DNA of 34,911 nucleotides from an uncultured Bacteroidota bacterium (GTDB taxonomy: Bacteria; Bacteroidota; Bacteroidia; Chitinophagales; Chitinophagaceae), in contig CAIVEH010000173.1 of the NCBI GenBank assembly GCA_903904855.1, forward strand, positions 1-34,911, in the 5' to 3' direction. The notes beneath the pieces are model-generated. The model saw nothing but the letters and a program-made list of their open reading frames with translations, had not been told where the DNA came from and searched no databases. Below are positions 24,248 to 33,400 of this stretch, piece after piece; the first letter of the stretch is position 1, and each line of letters opens with the position of its first letter. The translations under genes were made by a program, and so were the position numbers.

Positions 24248-26005
24248 TCACTTCCCCATCAATTCCTTAATATACTTCACCGGTGCACTACCATAGCTCA
24301 GGAACTGCTCATGGAATTGTTTCAGGTTGAATTTGTCTTTTTGGGTGTCCATAAGGTGCTGGCGAAAATCGTAGATCTCGGTGAAACCGGTAAAGTAGCA
24401 GGTTAGCTGTACCTGGGTTACGCTTACGCGCTTCCATTTGTTTTCGGCTTCGGTGTGCTGCTGAAAGGCTTCTGTTTCCAGCAGGTGCATGGCCTGTTCC
24501 TTGCTCATGTCGCGGGTATGCACGCTGTAGTCGAGTATGGTGTTGCAGGTGCTGCGCAGGTTCCATTTGTAGTACATCAGCCACATTTCAGGCGAGGCCT
24601 CTGTGCTGTTTATTCCCTTATCGCCGTCGTAACCGTTCTCCAGCATCATGCGCTCTGTATATACCGCCCAGCCTTCTATCATGGCATTGTTGCCGAGTAT
24701 TGATTTTATGATGCTTGGGCTCTGATTGGCATAAACCAGTTGGGTATAGTGTCCGGGTATAGCTTCATGAATGTTGAGTATCTGCAGTATGTAGTGGTTG
24801 TATTCGCGCAGGTAGCTTTCTGCTTTTTCGGCAGGCCAGCCAGAGAGGCTGCCTACATTGTAGTAGGTATTGCCATTCTTATCATACGGGCCGGGGGCGT
24901 TGATGGATGCGCCGGATACACCTGCCATATAGGCCGGTTCTTTGCGCACTACAAGCGGCTTGGAAGGGTCAATGTAAATCAGGTTTTTGTTTTTGATAAA
25001 CGATACCAATGCAGGCAACTGATGCTCAATGGCGCTCTGGAACGAATCGGGCTGCACATGCTTTTGCGAGAGCATATCTATCATTAGCTTGATAGCATAG
25101 TTGCGGCTGTCGGGCATTGGGGTTTTAGGGAAGTATTTAGGCCATAATTGTTTGGTCAGCTCCAGCATTTTGCTGTGCAGCTCCAGTTTATGACCTTCTG
25201 CTTTCATGTATATCTGTTCAGCGGTATAGCCAGATTGTATTTCGTAGGCAAACTTCTTATCATAAAGCGCCTTGCCCAGCCTGAAGCTGCGGGGGTGGTC
25301 GTTTTTCAGCCCCTTCAGGTAATCAACATAATTATTGATGACAGCCACCGAAAGCCTTGCCCGGTGCATAATTTTAGCTTTTTCAGCATCACTTAGATGC
25401 GATTTGAGCATGGCATCCCATAGGTCGTCTTTGAAAACAGAGATACCACCGGCATTCTGTTCAATAGCGAGGTTTGTATGCTCGATTGTTGGATTTTTGA
25501 TGTTGTTGCGGGCGGCATCGTAATACTTAGGAATTGCTGCCATGCGCTCATAAAAGTTATGCAGGCGGGTTTCGAGTGGTTCGTAGTCGTTGCCCAGCAT
25601 ATCCGCAAAGCTGCCGCATACGTTGTAGCCACTTGGGTCCCACTCCCATGCTTTCTGATCGGTAATACTCCACATAGCATAATGCAACTGGTTTTCTATC
25701 AGGTGGTAGTCGGTTTTATTAGCGTCGCTGAGTTCATTGAGCTTAAATTTCTTCAGCTGCTCCAGTTGTGCCTTATTGAACTTCAGTTCATGCTCCCGCG
25801 ATTGAGCATCTGGCACCACCAGCACATTGTCGTATTTATGGTAACCCACACTGCTGGCCCATCCCGGATTTATCTTCCACAAAGCCAATACGAATTGCTC
25901 TTTATATTCATCAAACCGTTTGTCCATACCATTGTCTTTTGCCGATAAATTATTGATGCTGCCGGTGATTAATAAGCAGAGAATAGCTGCGATAAGTTTT
26001 TTCAT
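24248..26005 (-). CDS. DUF885 family exported protein, likely metallopeptidase
   Basis: A 585-residue exported protein. I choose the ATG at 26005, which opens a signal peptide MKKLIAAILCLLITGS; an in-frame ATG seven codons upstream is less natural. It belongs to DUF885, a family related to M32-type metallopeptidases. A zinc-type HExxxGH motif is present as NIHEAIPGHYTQLVY (about residues 409-423), followed by an acidic helix with EGWAVYTERMM (about 440), the third ligand region. It probably cleaves peptides in the periplasm. A TAAGTTTG element lies 19 bases before the start. Confidence 0.9.
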   Translation of the reverse strand: MKKLIAAILCLLITGSINNLSAKDNGMDKRFDEYKEQFVLALWKINPGWASSVGYHKYDNVLVVPDAQSREHELKFNKAQLEQLKKFKLNELSDANKTDYHLIENQLHYAMWSITDQKAWEWDPSGYNVCGSFADMLGNDYEPLETRLHNFYERMAAIPKYYDAARNNIKNPTIEHTNLAIEQNAGGISVFKDDLWDAMLKSHLSDAEKAKIMHRARLSVAVINNYVDYLKGLKNDHPRSFRLGKALYDKKFAYEIQSGYTAEQIYMKAEGHKLELHSKMLELTKQLWPKYFPKTPMPDSRNYAIKLMIDMLSQKHVQPDSFQSAIEHQLPALVSFIKNKNLIYIDPSKPLVVRKEPAYMAGVSGASINAPGPYDKNGNTYYNVGSLSGWPAEKAESYLREYNHYILQILNIHEAIPGHYTQLVYANQSPSIIKSILGNNAMIEGWAVYTERMMLENGYDGDKGINSTEASPEMWLMYYKWNLRSTCNTILDYSVHTRDMSKEQAMHLLETEAFQQHTEAENKWKRVSVTQVQLTCYFTGFTEIYDFRQHLMDTQKDKFNLKQFHEQFLSYGSAPVKYIKELMGK

Positions 26006-26023
26006 ACTTTTTGATTGTGGGTG

Positions 26024-26031
26024 CAAACTTA
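26024..26031 (-). promoter_or_regulatory. -7 element (TAnnTTTG) of the DUF885 gene
   Basis: The minus strand reads TAAGTTTG, an exact match to TAnnTTTG, giving a leader of about 14 bases to the ATG at 26005. A possible TTG lies 25 bases upstream, slightly longer than the usual spacing. Confidence 0.45.
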
Positions 26032-26190
26032 ATATTTATGATGGAATGTAGGTATTCAATCAATGTCATTACACAGAAACAGATAGATTTATAGCCCGCG
26101 GGTGCAACTACTGGTTCATTTGGTAAGCGGAAAAAGTAAGTATCCTTAGGTACACTTCACCACATTGAAGCCCATTTGCCCAAATAATTA

Positions 26191-26198
26191 TACTTTTG
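26191..26198 (+). promoter_or_regulatory. -7 element (TAnnTTTG) of metF
   Basis: TACTTTTG is an exact match to the Bacteroidota -7 consensus. A TTG at 26165-26167 lies 23 bases upstream as a possible -33 element. The leader to the ATG at 26211 would be only about 8 bases. Confidence 0.5.
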
Positions 26199-26210
26199 TG
26201 GCGTTATATT

Positions 26211-27164
26211 ATGAAACTGACACAGCACTTAGCCGAGGCTAAAGATACGATCATCTCTTTTGAGATACTGCCACCTACCAAGGGCAAGAGTATTGAATCC
26301 ATATACAATCATCTCAACTCCCTTATGGAGTTCAAACCTGCATTTATCAACGTTACCTATCATCGTGCCGAGTCGGTATTCAAGAAGCGGGCCGATGGCA
26401 CTTTTGAGCGGGTGGAGATACGCAAGCGCCCCGGCACAGTAGGTATCTGCGCGGCTCTGATGAATAAATACAAGATAGAGGCCATTCCCCATCTTATCTG
26501 CGGCGGTTTCAGCAAGGAAGAGACAGAGAATGCACTCATAGATCTTGACTTCCTGGGCATCAAAAATGTACTGGCACTGCGGGGCGATGCAGCAGCCAAT
26601 GAAAAGTTTTTCAATCCTCATCCTCATGGCCATAAATATGCTGAAGATCTGGTACGTCAGATAGTATCGCTGAATAATGGCACCTACATGGAAGAGGATA
26701 TTATAGAGGGCGCCAAAACAGATTTCTGTATAGGTGTGGCTGGCTATCCCGAGAAGCATATAGAAGCGCCTAATATGGATACCGATATTGCTTACCTCAA
26801 AAGGAAAATAGACCTGGGCGCGCATTATGTTACTACCCAGTTGTTTTACCATAATCCGCATTTCTACAATTACATCAAAAAATGCCATGAACATGGAGTA
26901 AATGTGCCTATTCTACCCGGACTGAAACCATTGACCAATAAGAAACAACTGACCATGATACCGCGGACTTTCAATATAGAAATACCCATGGATCTGTGCA
27001 ATGAAATGAATAAAGCCAAGACCGAAGCCGCTTGCGAACAGGTAGGCACAGAGTGGCTGCTGGAGCAGTGCCGCGATCTGCTGAAGCATAAAGCGCCTAT
27101 TTTGCATTTTTACACTTTGGGCAAACCAAGTGTTATCTACAATGTGTTAAAGCAATTATTTTAG
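26211..27164 (+). CDS. metF: Methylenetetrahydrofolate reductase
   Basis: A 317-residue flavoenzyme that reduces 5,10-methylene-THF to 5-methyl-THF for methionine synthesis in the cytosol. It starts MKLTQHLAEAKDTIISFEILPP, with the conserved catalytic Glu in SFEILPP. Other family marks are FINVTYHRAES, HLICGGFSKEETENAL, the FAD-binding NVLALRGDA (about residues 116-124), and the later GAHYVTTQLFYHN. I chose the ATG at 26211; an upstream one at 26196 adds five residues inside the predicted promoter. A terminator hairpin lies 33 bases after the stop. No metH is nearby. Confidence 0.95.
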   Translation: MKLTQHLAEAKDTIISFEILPPTKGKSIESIYNHLNSLMEFKPAFINVTYHRAESVFKKRADGTFERVEIRKRPGTVGICAALMNKYKIEAIPHLICGGFSKEETENALIDLDFLGIKNVLALRGDAAANEKFFNPHPHGHKYAEDLVRQIVSLNNGTYMEEDIIEGAKTDFCIGVAGYPEKHIEAPNMDTDIAYLKRKIDLGAHYVTTQLFYHNPHFYNYIKKCHEHGVNVPILPGLKPLTNKKQLTMIPRTFNIEIPMDLCNEMNKAKTEAACEQVGTEWLLEQCRDLLKHKAPILHFYTLGKPSVIYNVLKQLF

Positions 27165-27190
27165 GAAGCAAATTTGATTTATAATGAAAT

Positions 27191-28684
27191 TTATCTGGGC
27201 CTGGTGATATCAGGCCCTTTATCTTTTTTGGATGTTGGCACTGGTTCAAAATCTGTAGTGTTTTCCATACCTGCCCTTATAGGTAACTGCTCTCCGTAAG
27301 GTATAATCACTTCAGGCTGTTTTTTGCCTAGCAGGTTGCCTGCATCCCATTTACCATTCCTGTTTTTATCTACCACTATCCTGATGGTATACTTGGCTGG
27401 TTTCAGGCGGTTGAGCGTAATTAACGTATCTGTAACAGGCTTCAGATAAACACTGTCGTTATCAGCCAGTACATACAACAGGTACAAAGGGTTGTTGTAT
27501 TTAGAAGGCAGGTGCAGGTGAATGGTACCATAATCATCCTCTGCCGATTTAGTGCGGAAATTATACCTGGATGGCGGCACCTCTGCCCCCGAAGTATCTT
27601 TGGCAAAGCCTTTCACCAACCGCAATTTATACTCCATATTTTCGCGCCAGTTGGCGCTGATTTTCACTTTGTGCGTTATCGTATCCGATGTTATTGTAAA
27701 GGCAGGAGTTACTGTTATACCCAGGCTATCATAAGTCAGTGTGATTTTTTCCTGGTTCAGCACAGGTGCTTTGCTAAACGATATGTATATATATCCTGTT
27801 ATATCGAAAGTTCGTTTTTCTATGTTGCCCGTATCGAGGTTCACAGAGTAAGTAAGTACATCACCGGCAATTTTTTTATTGGTTTTGCTGCTTTCTTTTT
27901 TGCTGGCAATAGAATCCTGTTTTTTTTTGGTAGCCGAATCTTCAGGCTCAGTAAACACTGAAAGATTTACCATAAGTTGTGCAGTATCTGATGGAACGAC
28001 CGAAGAATCGGCAAAACCAATCATTTCACCACCTGCAGGCCCGTCATAAAACATGTTGTTGTTTATATCCTTAATAGCATAAATGTGGAATGCTCTTTTT
28101 GGTAACCCTCTAAAAATAAACTTTCCTGCTGCGTCGGCCCTGGTTATATAGCGCGGTTTATTGCGAACCACTGCGCTGTCATTATCGGTGCCGTTATACA
28201 ACACCACAATAATGCCTCCCGTATCCGCAAGACCTGTAGCTGCATTAATTACCTTTCCTTGCAGCTGCAGCGAATCGAAATAGGATCCGGTACTGAAAGT
28301 ATAGGTGTATTTAGGGAATGGGTTACCCTCATGCAGGTCTCGGATAGTGCTGCCTAATGAAAGCCTGTAAGTGGTATTGGGCTCAAGCAGGGAATCTTCA
28401 AATTTCACTACCACCGTTTTATTTTTACCAACCATGGTGGGAGCGACTGTCAGTATAGGAGATATCTGCAATTCCTTCGTTACATCACTTACTGTGATGT
28501 ACTCATCAAAATGCATTTCCAGCCTTGTTACACGGGTATTCAATAATGAGTCTTTAGGGTCAATGCTTACCAGCTTGGGGGGTGTAGTATCTTTTCTGCC
28601 ACCTGTTGGTGTAGTAATATTGGCACAACCGGCACAACTCAAAATCAGAAGGAATAATAAAAAAACGGGAAGCCGGTTGCTCAT
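27191..28684 (-). CDS. Big_5 Ig-like domain lipoprotein
   Basis: A 497-residue exported lipoprotein. The signal MSNRLPVFLLFLLILSCAGC ends in a lipid-attachment Cys (residue 17 or 20), followed by the family-typical ANITTPTGGRKDTTPPKLVS. A bacterial Ig-like domain (Big_5/SbsA-type, about 32-135) contains RLEMHFDEYITV and YTFSTG. A carboxypeptidase-regulatory-like segment (about 135-240) reads GKFIFRGLPKRAFHIYAIKD, and a serine/lysine-rich linker precedes the C-terminal region. Such proteins are common in Bacteroidota, with an unknown role. The gene follows thymidine kinase after 101 bases, with a TATTTTTG element at 28692-28699. Confidence 0.85.
   Translation of the reverse strand: MSNRLPVFLLFLLILSCAGCANITTPTGGRKDTTPPKLVSIDPKDSLLNTRVTRLEMHFDEYITVSDVTKELQISPILTVAPTMVGKNKTVVVKFEDSLLEPNTTYRLSLGSTIRDLHEGNPFPKYTYTFSTGSYFDSLQLQGKVINAATGLADTGGIIVVLYNGTDNDSAVVRNKPRYITRADAAGKFIFRGLPKRAFHIYAIKDINNNMFYDGPAGGEMIGFADSSVVPSDTAQLMVNLSVFTEPEDSATKKKQDSIASKKESSKTNKKIAGDVLTYSVNLDTGNIEKRTFDITGYIYISFSKAPVLNQEKITLTYDSLGITVTPAFTITSDTITHKVKISANWRENMEYKLRLVKGFAKDTSGAEVPPSRYNFRTKSAEDDYGTIHLHLPSKYNNPLYLLYVLADNDSVYLKPVTDTLITLNRLKPAKYTIRIVVDKNRNGKWDAGNLLGKKQPEVIIPYGEQLPIRAGMENTTDFEPVPTSKKDKGPDITRPR
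27197..27229 (+). terminator. metF terminator inside the neighbour's 3' end
   Basis: GGGCCTG (27197-27203), a 7-base loop, CAGGCCC (27211-27217) and the T-rich TTTATCTTTTTT form a rho-independent terminator for metF. It lies within the last codons of the convergent gene at 27191. Confidence 0.75.
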
Positions 28685-28691
28685 TTATGAT

Positions 28692-28699
28692 CAAAAATA
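28692..28699 (-). promoter_or_regulatory. -7 element of the Big_5 lipoprotein gene
   Basis: On the minus strand TATTTTTG matches TAnnTTTG. It ends only seven bases before the start codon, so the leader would be very short. No -33 partner is visible. Confidence 0.35.
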
Positions 28700-28785
28700 A
28701 TGCGATTTTCCGAGAAAGTGGTAGGTTGGTATGGTTATAGAATCGGTAAAGTTCAGTAATGCGTTGTATTATGTCCTCTTGATGT

Positions 28786-29358
28786 TCAACTATTTTTTGT
28801 AAAACAGTTTCTGCACCGGGGTTCATACATATCCTTCTCACCTAACAGCACCTGGCCGTCTATTTTGGGTTTTCGGTAAGAGTAGTTGGCATTGTCGCCG
28901 CACTTAACGCATATGGCATGAAGCTTGGTAATATATTCTGCCCTTGCCAGCAATGAAGGCATAGGCCCGAAAGGGTTCCCTGCAAAATCCATATCCAGGC
29001 CTGCAACAATCACACGCTTGCCACTTTTTGCCAGATCTTCAACCACCTCTACTATTCCTGCATCAAAAAACTGTGCCTCATCAATTCCTATAACATCAGC
29101 ATCAGTTGCCAGCAACAGAATGTTGCCGGCGCTAACCACCGGCGTTGAGCGTATCCTGGATGCATCATGCGAAACTATCTCCATTGGATCGAAGCGGGTA
29201 TCCATTTCTGGTTTGAAGATTTCGGCCTGCTGGCCAGCTATCTGAACACGTTTCAGCCGCCTGATGAGTTCTTCGGTTTTACCGGAGAACATGCATCCGC
29301 ATATTACTTCTATCCAGCCTTTTTTCCTGCCCGATCGGGATGGCTCAATAAACATCAA
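28786..29358 (-). CDS. tdk: Thymidine kinase (type II)
   Basis: A 190-residue cytosolic enzyme that phosphorylates thymidine to dTMP in the salvage pathway. The Walker A loop is GCMFSGKT (21-28). A Walker B-like [10 protein letters not shown] (about 88-97) and the lid [12 protein letters not shown] (about 113-124) follow. Two zinc-binding pairs are present as CVKC (near 149) and CRNC (near 182). The substrate loop YEPRC is present. Two ATG codons in a row open the frame; either may be used. The next gene follows after 101 bases, so they could share a transcript. Function is secure. Confidence 0.96.
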   Translation of the reverse strand: MMFIEPSRSGRKKGWIEVICGCMFSGKTEELIRRLKRVQIAGQQAEIFKPEMDTRFDPMEIVSHDASRIRSTPVVSAGNILLLATDADVIGIDEAQFFDAGIVEVVEDLAKSGKRVIVAGLDMDFAGNPFGPMPSLLARAEYITKLHAICVKCGDNANYSYRKPKIDGQVLLGEKDMYEPRCRNCFTKNS

Positions 29359-29406
29359 TTAAAGGTATGAAAATTAATACAGGCAAAATTCGATGGAAAA
29401 ACAGTT

Positions 29407-30201
29407 TTAATGAAATATCAGATCGTCTGATTTTTTACGGAACATGGGTATAAACCATCCGCCCCGCAGACCAAATAATATATCGAGCCTGTTCTTGTTA
29501 TCAGTGCGCATAACATCATATAAAAAACTCCTCCGGCCTTGCGTGAAACCAAACAGTCCATCAAATCCTAATGTAAAATTAGTGAGCCCGTTTCTTGCAA
29601 AATAAATATACCCTGCATAAAGCTCCAATGATATTCCATTGGTAAGCCTGTCGTAACCTCTCAGGTAGGGTTCTCTGAGTTGAGACACCGATTTATCCTT
29701 GTCGTAAATAGTTATCTTATGCTGAATAAATCCAGCGGATGACATAAGAACCAAGCCATTATCAGGCCGGTATCCGGATAGGGAAATGATTTTGCCAAAC
29801 TGGAGATCAATGGTATATCCACGTTCAAAAACAGGCACGCCTATTCTTTGCCCGCTATTGTTGATAAATTCATAAAGGTTATTGCTTTGCACCGAGTATT
29901 TATCCCTGATATTAATCATCAGTGAATCCTGCCTCACAATCTGACCCACAATAAATTCACACTTGGCACCAAAAATCCAGTTCTTTTCTGTTTTATATAG
30001 CATAGCCGGGCCAATGCGGTAGCTATCTCCAAAACGCTTTGCCATATCGGCTCCGGGGATATCAAAATCTCCGAAGACACTGAGAATAAATCCGCTTTTT
30101 TTCGCTTTTTTCTCACCATTACCAAACAATTTTTCCTTATCCTGAGCAACAGCATATAGTGTGGTGAAAAGAAATAGAAATGTAAAAACCTGCACCTTCA
30201 T
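29407..30201 (-). CDS. Unknown exported beta-rich envelope protein
   Basis: A 264-residue protein I do not recognise. A signal peptide MKVQVFTFLFLFTTLYAVAQ is clear, with likely cleavage after residue 19. The mature part begins with a lysine-rich stretch (DKEKLFGNGEKKAKKSG) and then alternates polar and hydrophobic residues, as in outer-membrane barrels: IGPAMLYKTEKNWIFGAKCE, LELYAGYIYFARNGL and FGLRGGWFIPMF. The C terminus lacks a T9SS signal. The start codon lies four bases after a TATATTTG element, so the mRNA may be nearly leaderless. Position in the outer membrane is inferred. Confidence 0.75.
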   Translation of the reverse strand: MKVQVFTFLFLFTTLYAVAQDKEKLFGNGEKKAKKSGFILSVFGDFDIPGADMAKRFGDSYRIGPAMLYKTEKNWIFGAKCEFIVGQIVRQDSLMINIRDKYSVQSNNLYEFINNSGQRIGVPVFERGYTIDLQFGKIISLSGYRPDNGLVLMSSAGFIQHKITIYDKDKSVSQLREPYLRGYDRLTNGISLELYAGYIYFARNGLTNFTLGFDGLFGFTQGRRSFLYDVMRTDNKNRLDILFGLRGGWFIPMFRKKSDDLIFH

Positions 30202-30205
30202 ACGA

Positions 30206-30213
30206 CAAATATA
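30206..30213 (-). promoter_or_regulatory. -7 element next to the start codon
   Basis: On the minus strand TATATTTG matches TAnnTTTG and ends four bases before the ATG at 30201. If used, transcription would begin at or next to the start codon. No -33 element is visible. Confidence 0.4.
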
Positions 30214-30322
30214 ATCTTAACTGTGAAAATACCGGAAAAACAGGGTTCTGGCAAACAAGGGGTGTATTTTAACTTTTTGATGGCGCGCAGGTTATTTATA
30301 GTTTGCACCAGTTATCCTGGTA

Positions 30323-30359
30323 AAAAGAAGCATGGACCAAATAAGTCCATGCTTCTTTT
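30323..30359 (-). terminator. Terminator of the large CHU_C gene
   Basis: AAAAGAAGCATGGAC (30323-30337) pairs perfectly with GTCCATGCTTCTTTT (30345-30359) over a 7-base loop. Read on the minus strand, the second arm ends in a run of T, as in a rho-independent terminator. It lies 44 bases after the stop of the gene at 30404. Confidence 0.85.
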
Positions 30360-30403
30360 GTTTAGACAATATATTCAAAATTCCGACAATTATCGTGATG
30401 GCA

Positions 30404-33400
30404 TCATCGCAGCAGGGTTACATTTCCCTGGTGATGCTCATGCTGACCATCTTTGAAGGTGGCATCTATGATATATACAAAGACTCCTTCTGGCTGTGGA
30501 ACATCATTAAGTTTACCATCCCAACCACGGCCATCAGTTGTGGTGGTGGCAAAAATCTCCTGGCCCCAGCGGTTGAATATCTTCATACTAAATGAAGACA
30601 GACCACTTGTGAGCAAAGTACGTGGGAAGAAGTAATCGTTCAGCCCGTCACCATTAGGGGTAAATACATTAGGGATATCCATGTAGCAGTCGTTGGCCAC
30701 ATTGAATGAGTCGGTGGTGGAGCAACCATTCAGTGTTACTATCACATAATAATGTCCCGGTTGCACAATACTGATACCTGAAGTTGTTTCACCGGTACTC
30801 CATTTCCAGCTTGCTCCGGTAGTCTTGGCATTAGCAATATCTTCAAAATAAATCGGCACGCTTCCGGGGCAAATAGAAGTATCCCCCCCAACATTAATAC
30901 CAGGCTGTCCGAAAATAGTAAATGAGCGGCTGGTACTGGTATCCGGGCAGGCGCGGTAAACAGCCTCTACGAATACAGTATAAGTGCCGGCATTCGGGAA
31001 AGTATGTACTGCCGGATTTACATTGAGTGCGCTGTCGCCATCACCAAAACCCCAGATTACACCTCTCAGCCCGGAATTCTCAAATATACCGTTAAAGGTT
31101 ATGGAGGTACCGGCACATATTGCGCTGTCGGTCGCTGTCATACTGATAGCACTGATGGAGTCAACAGTCAGTGACTTACTTACAGTATCAAAACAAGGTA
31201 CATAATTGGCCACTGCCAGCAATATTTTATAGGTACCCGTATTCTGGTAGGTATGTGTTGCATTCGTAGTTGTACCTATACCTCCATCTCCGAAAATCCA
31301 GGTATAGTTCAATAATGTACCTGTGGATGTATTGGTAAATACTACAGGAGATCCCTGGCATACAAAGCTGTCGGGCAAGGATGTAAAGCCAGCGTTTATC
31401 AGGTTTTTAAGGTCAATCCCCTTAGTAGTGCTGTCAAAACATTTGGTATTGTTAATGTAGAGTTTAATAGAATCAACACCCGGGCTGTAGTAAATATGTG
31501 TCGGGTCGGTGAGATGGCTGGAATCACCATCTCCGAAAAACCATCTGTAGGTAAGGTCGGATGCAGGCCACGAACCATTAGTCAAAACCAGTGTATCTCC
31601 TTTGCAGCCCTCCTGAAGAGTGTAAGTAAATGCAGGAATAATCGGTGGTTCTACCAGCGTCACAGGCCCAAGCGAATTGGAAACACAAACCCCTCCGGTA
31701 TTGGCAACAAAATTGCCATATACACCCTTACATAAACCTGAAATGGTAATCGTACTATCAGTTCCTACAAGGAAGGCTATCGGAGGGTAAGCAGTCCCAT
31801 TAAAGGTATAATTAATCGTATCCAGCTGGCCGGGATGCAGGCCATGAAGTGTTACTGTTCCAGTACAGAAACCACATTTTGTTGGATTGGTAAAAGTCAG
31901 TGACCTCATGGTAAAAGGAGGAACAGTAAGGTTAGCCGGCCCCAGAGTGTTGGAAACACAAACACCTGCTGTTCGGGCAACAAAATTATCATACAGGCCA
32001 AAGCATAAACCGGTAATATGTACCTGGCTGTCGGCGCCTATCAACTGAACCACCGGAGGCTGGGCTACCCCATTGAATGTATATAAAATTGAGTCAGTTT
32101 CACCCGGATGTAAACCATAAAGTGTAATAGTTCCGTTACAGATACCGCAATAATCAGGATTTGTGAAACTGAGCGCCCTCATTGTAAAAGGTGGTACTGT
32201 AAGTGTAACCGGTCCAAGAGTATTTGAAACACAAACACCACCTGTATGCACTACAACATTAGAATAGGTACCTGCACATAGCCCGGTTATCACAATGAGA
32301 CTATCTGCTCCAACAGCATGTACAAACGGAGGTTGAGCAACACCATTAAAATTATAATGCACAGAATCAGTCTCACCCGGATGCAATCCGTACAAAGTAA
32401 TTGTTCCATTACAAATGCCGCAATAATCCGGATTGGTATAAGTGAGTGCCCTAACTGTAAAAGGAGGAACGGTCAGCGTTACAGGCCCCAAAATATTTGA
32501 AGTACAAATACCACCGGTAGTTGCAATAATATTTGAATAAACTCCGGCACATAAACCTGTAAGATGTACCTGGCTGTCTGCAGGGATCAGAACTACCACA
32601 GGTGGCTGAGGCACACCACCTAAATTAAAATGTATAGAATCGGTTTCCCCTGGATGCAGACCATAGAGAGTTATAGACCCATCGCAGATACCACACCATG
32701 TTGGATTAACGGATGTAATTGTTCGCATTGTAAAAGGTGGCGTAGTAAGTGTAACCGGACCTATTATATTAGAAATACATACCGAACCTGCATGAGCTAC
32801 AATATTACTATAAACTCCCGCACATAAACCTGTAAGATGCACCTGGCTATCGGCTGGTATTATAACAGGAACAGGGGGCTGAGGTACACCACCTTTGTTG
32901 AAATAAATTGTATCGTGCCCTCCCGGATGCAGACCATAAAGTGTAATTGATCCATCGCATATTCCACAATAAGATGGGTTTATAGAAGTAAATGAGCGTA
33001 TATTTAATGGTGGAGCAGTCAATACAACCGGGCCTGCAATATTGGATACGCAATATCCGTAAGTAACTGTTATTCCGGAATAAACACCTGCTCCAAGCCC
33101 CGTAAGAGTAATTGTACCGGTACCGGTAACAGTATGGACCTGTGCGGGTTGTATTACACCACCATAACTGAATTTGACGGTATCTGTAGTACCGGCAATA
33201 AGATTATAAAATGTAATTGTACCATCATCCACCCCACAAAAACTGGGATTAGTAAAAGTTGGCGACAAAGTAACAGGTGTTGGAGAGGCTATTGTTACCG
33301 GAATAGTTGCTTTGCATCCTCCGAATGTCATAGAATAGATAGTAAGGATGTAAGTACCTGGGGAGATACTGTCGTTAAAAGATCCTGTTATCCCTGTGAA

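Noticed and set aside
28560-28841. Minus-strand frame of about 93 codons overlapping tdk and the lipoprotein gene
   Set aside because: It lies out of frame across two well-supported genes and has no protein-like features.
29360-29387. TTTG-N16-TACCTTTA upstream of tdk as a promoter
   Set aside because: The predicted transcription start would fall inside the gene after its start codons, and the -7 is not an exact match.
31640-33217. CRISPR-like regularly spaced repeats
   Set aside because: The 273-base spacing is a coding repeat with an open reading frame throughout, without short identical repeats or unique spacers.
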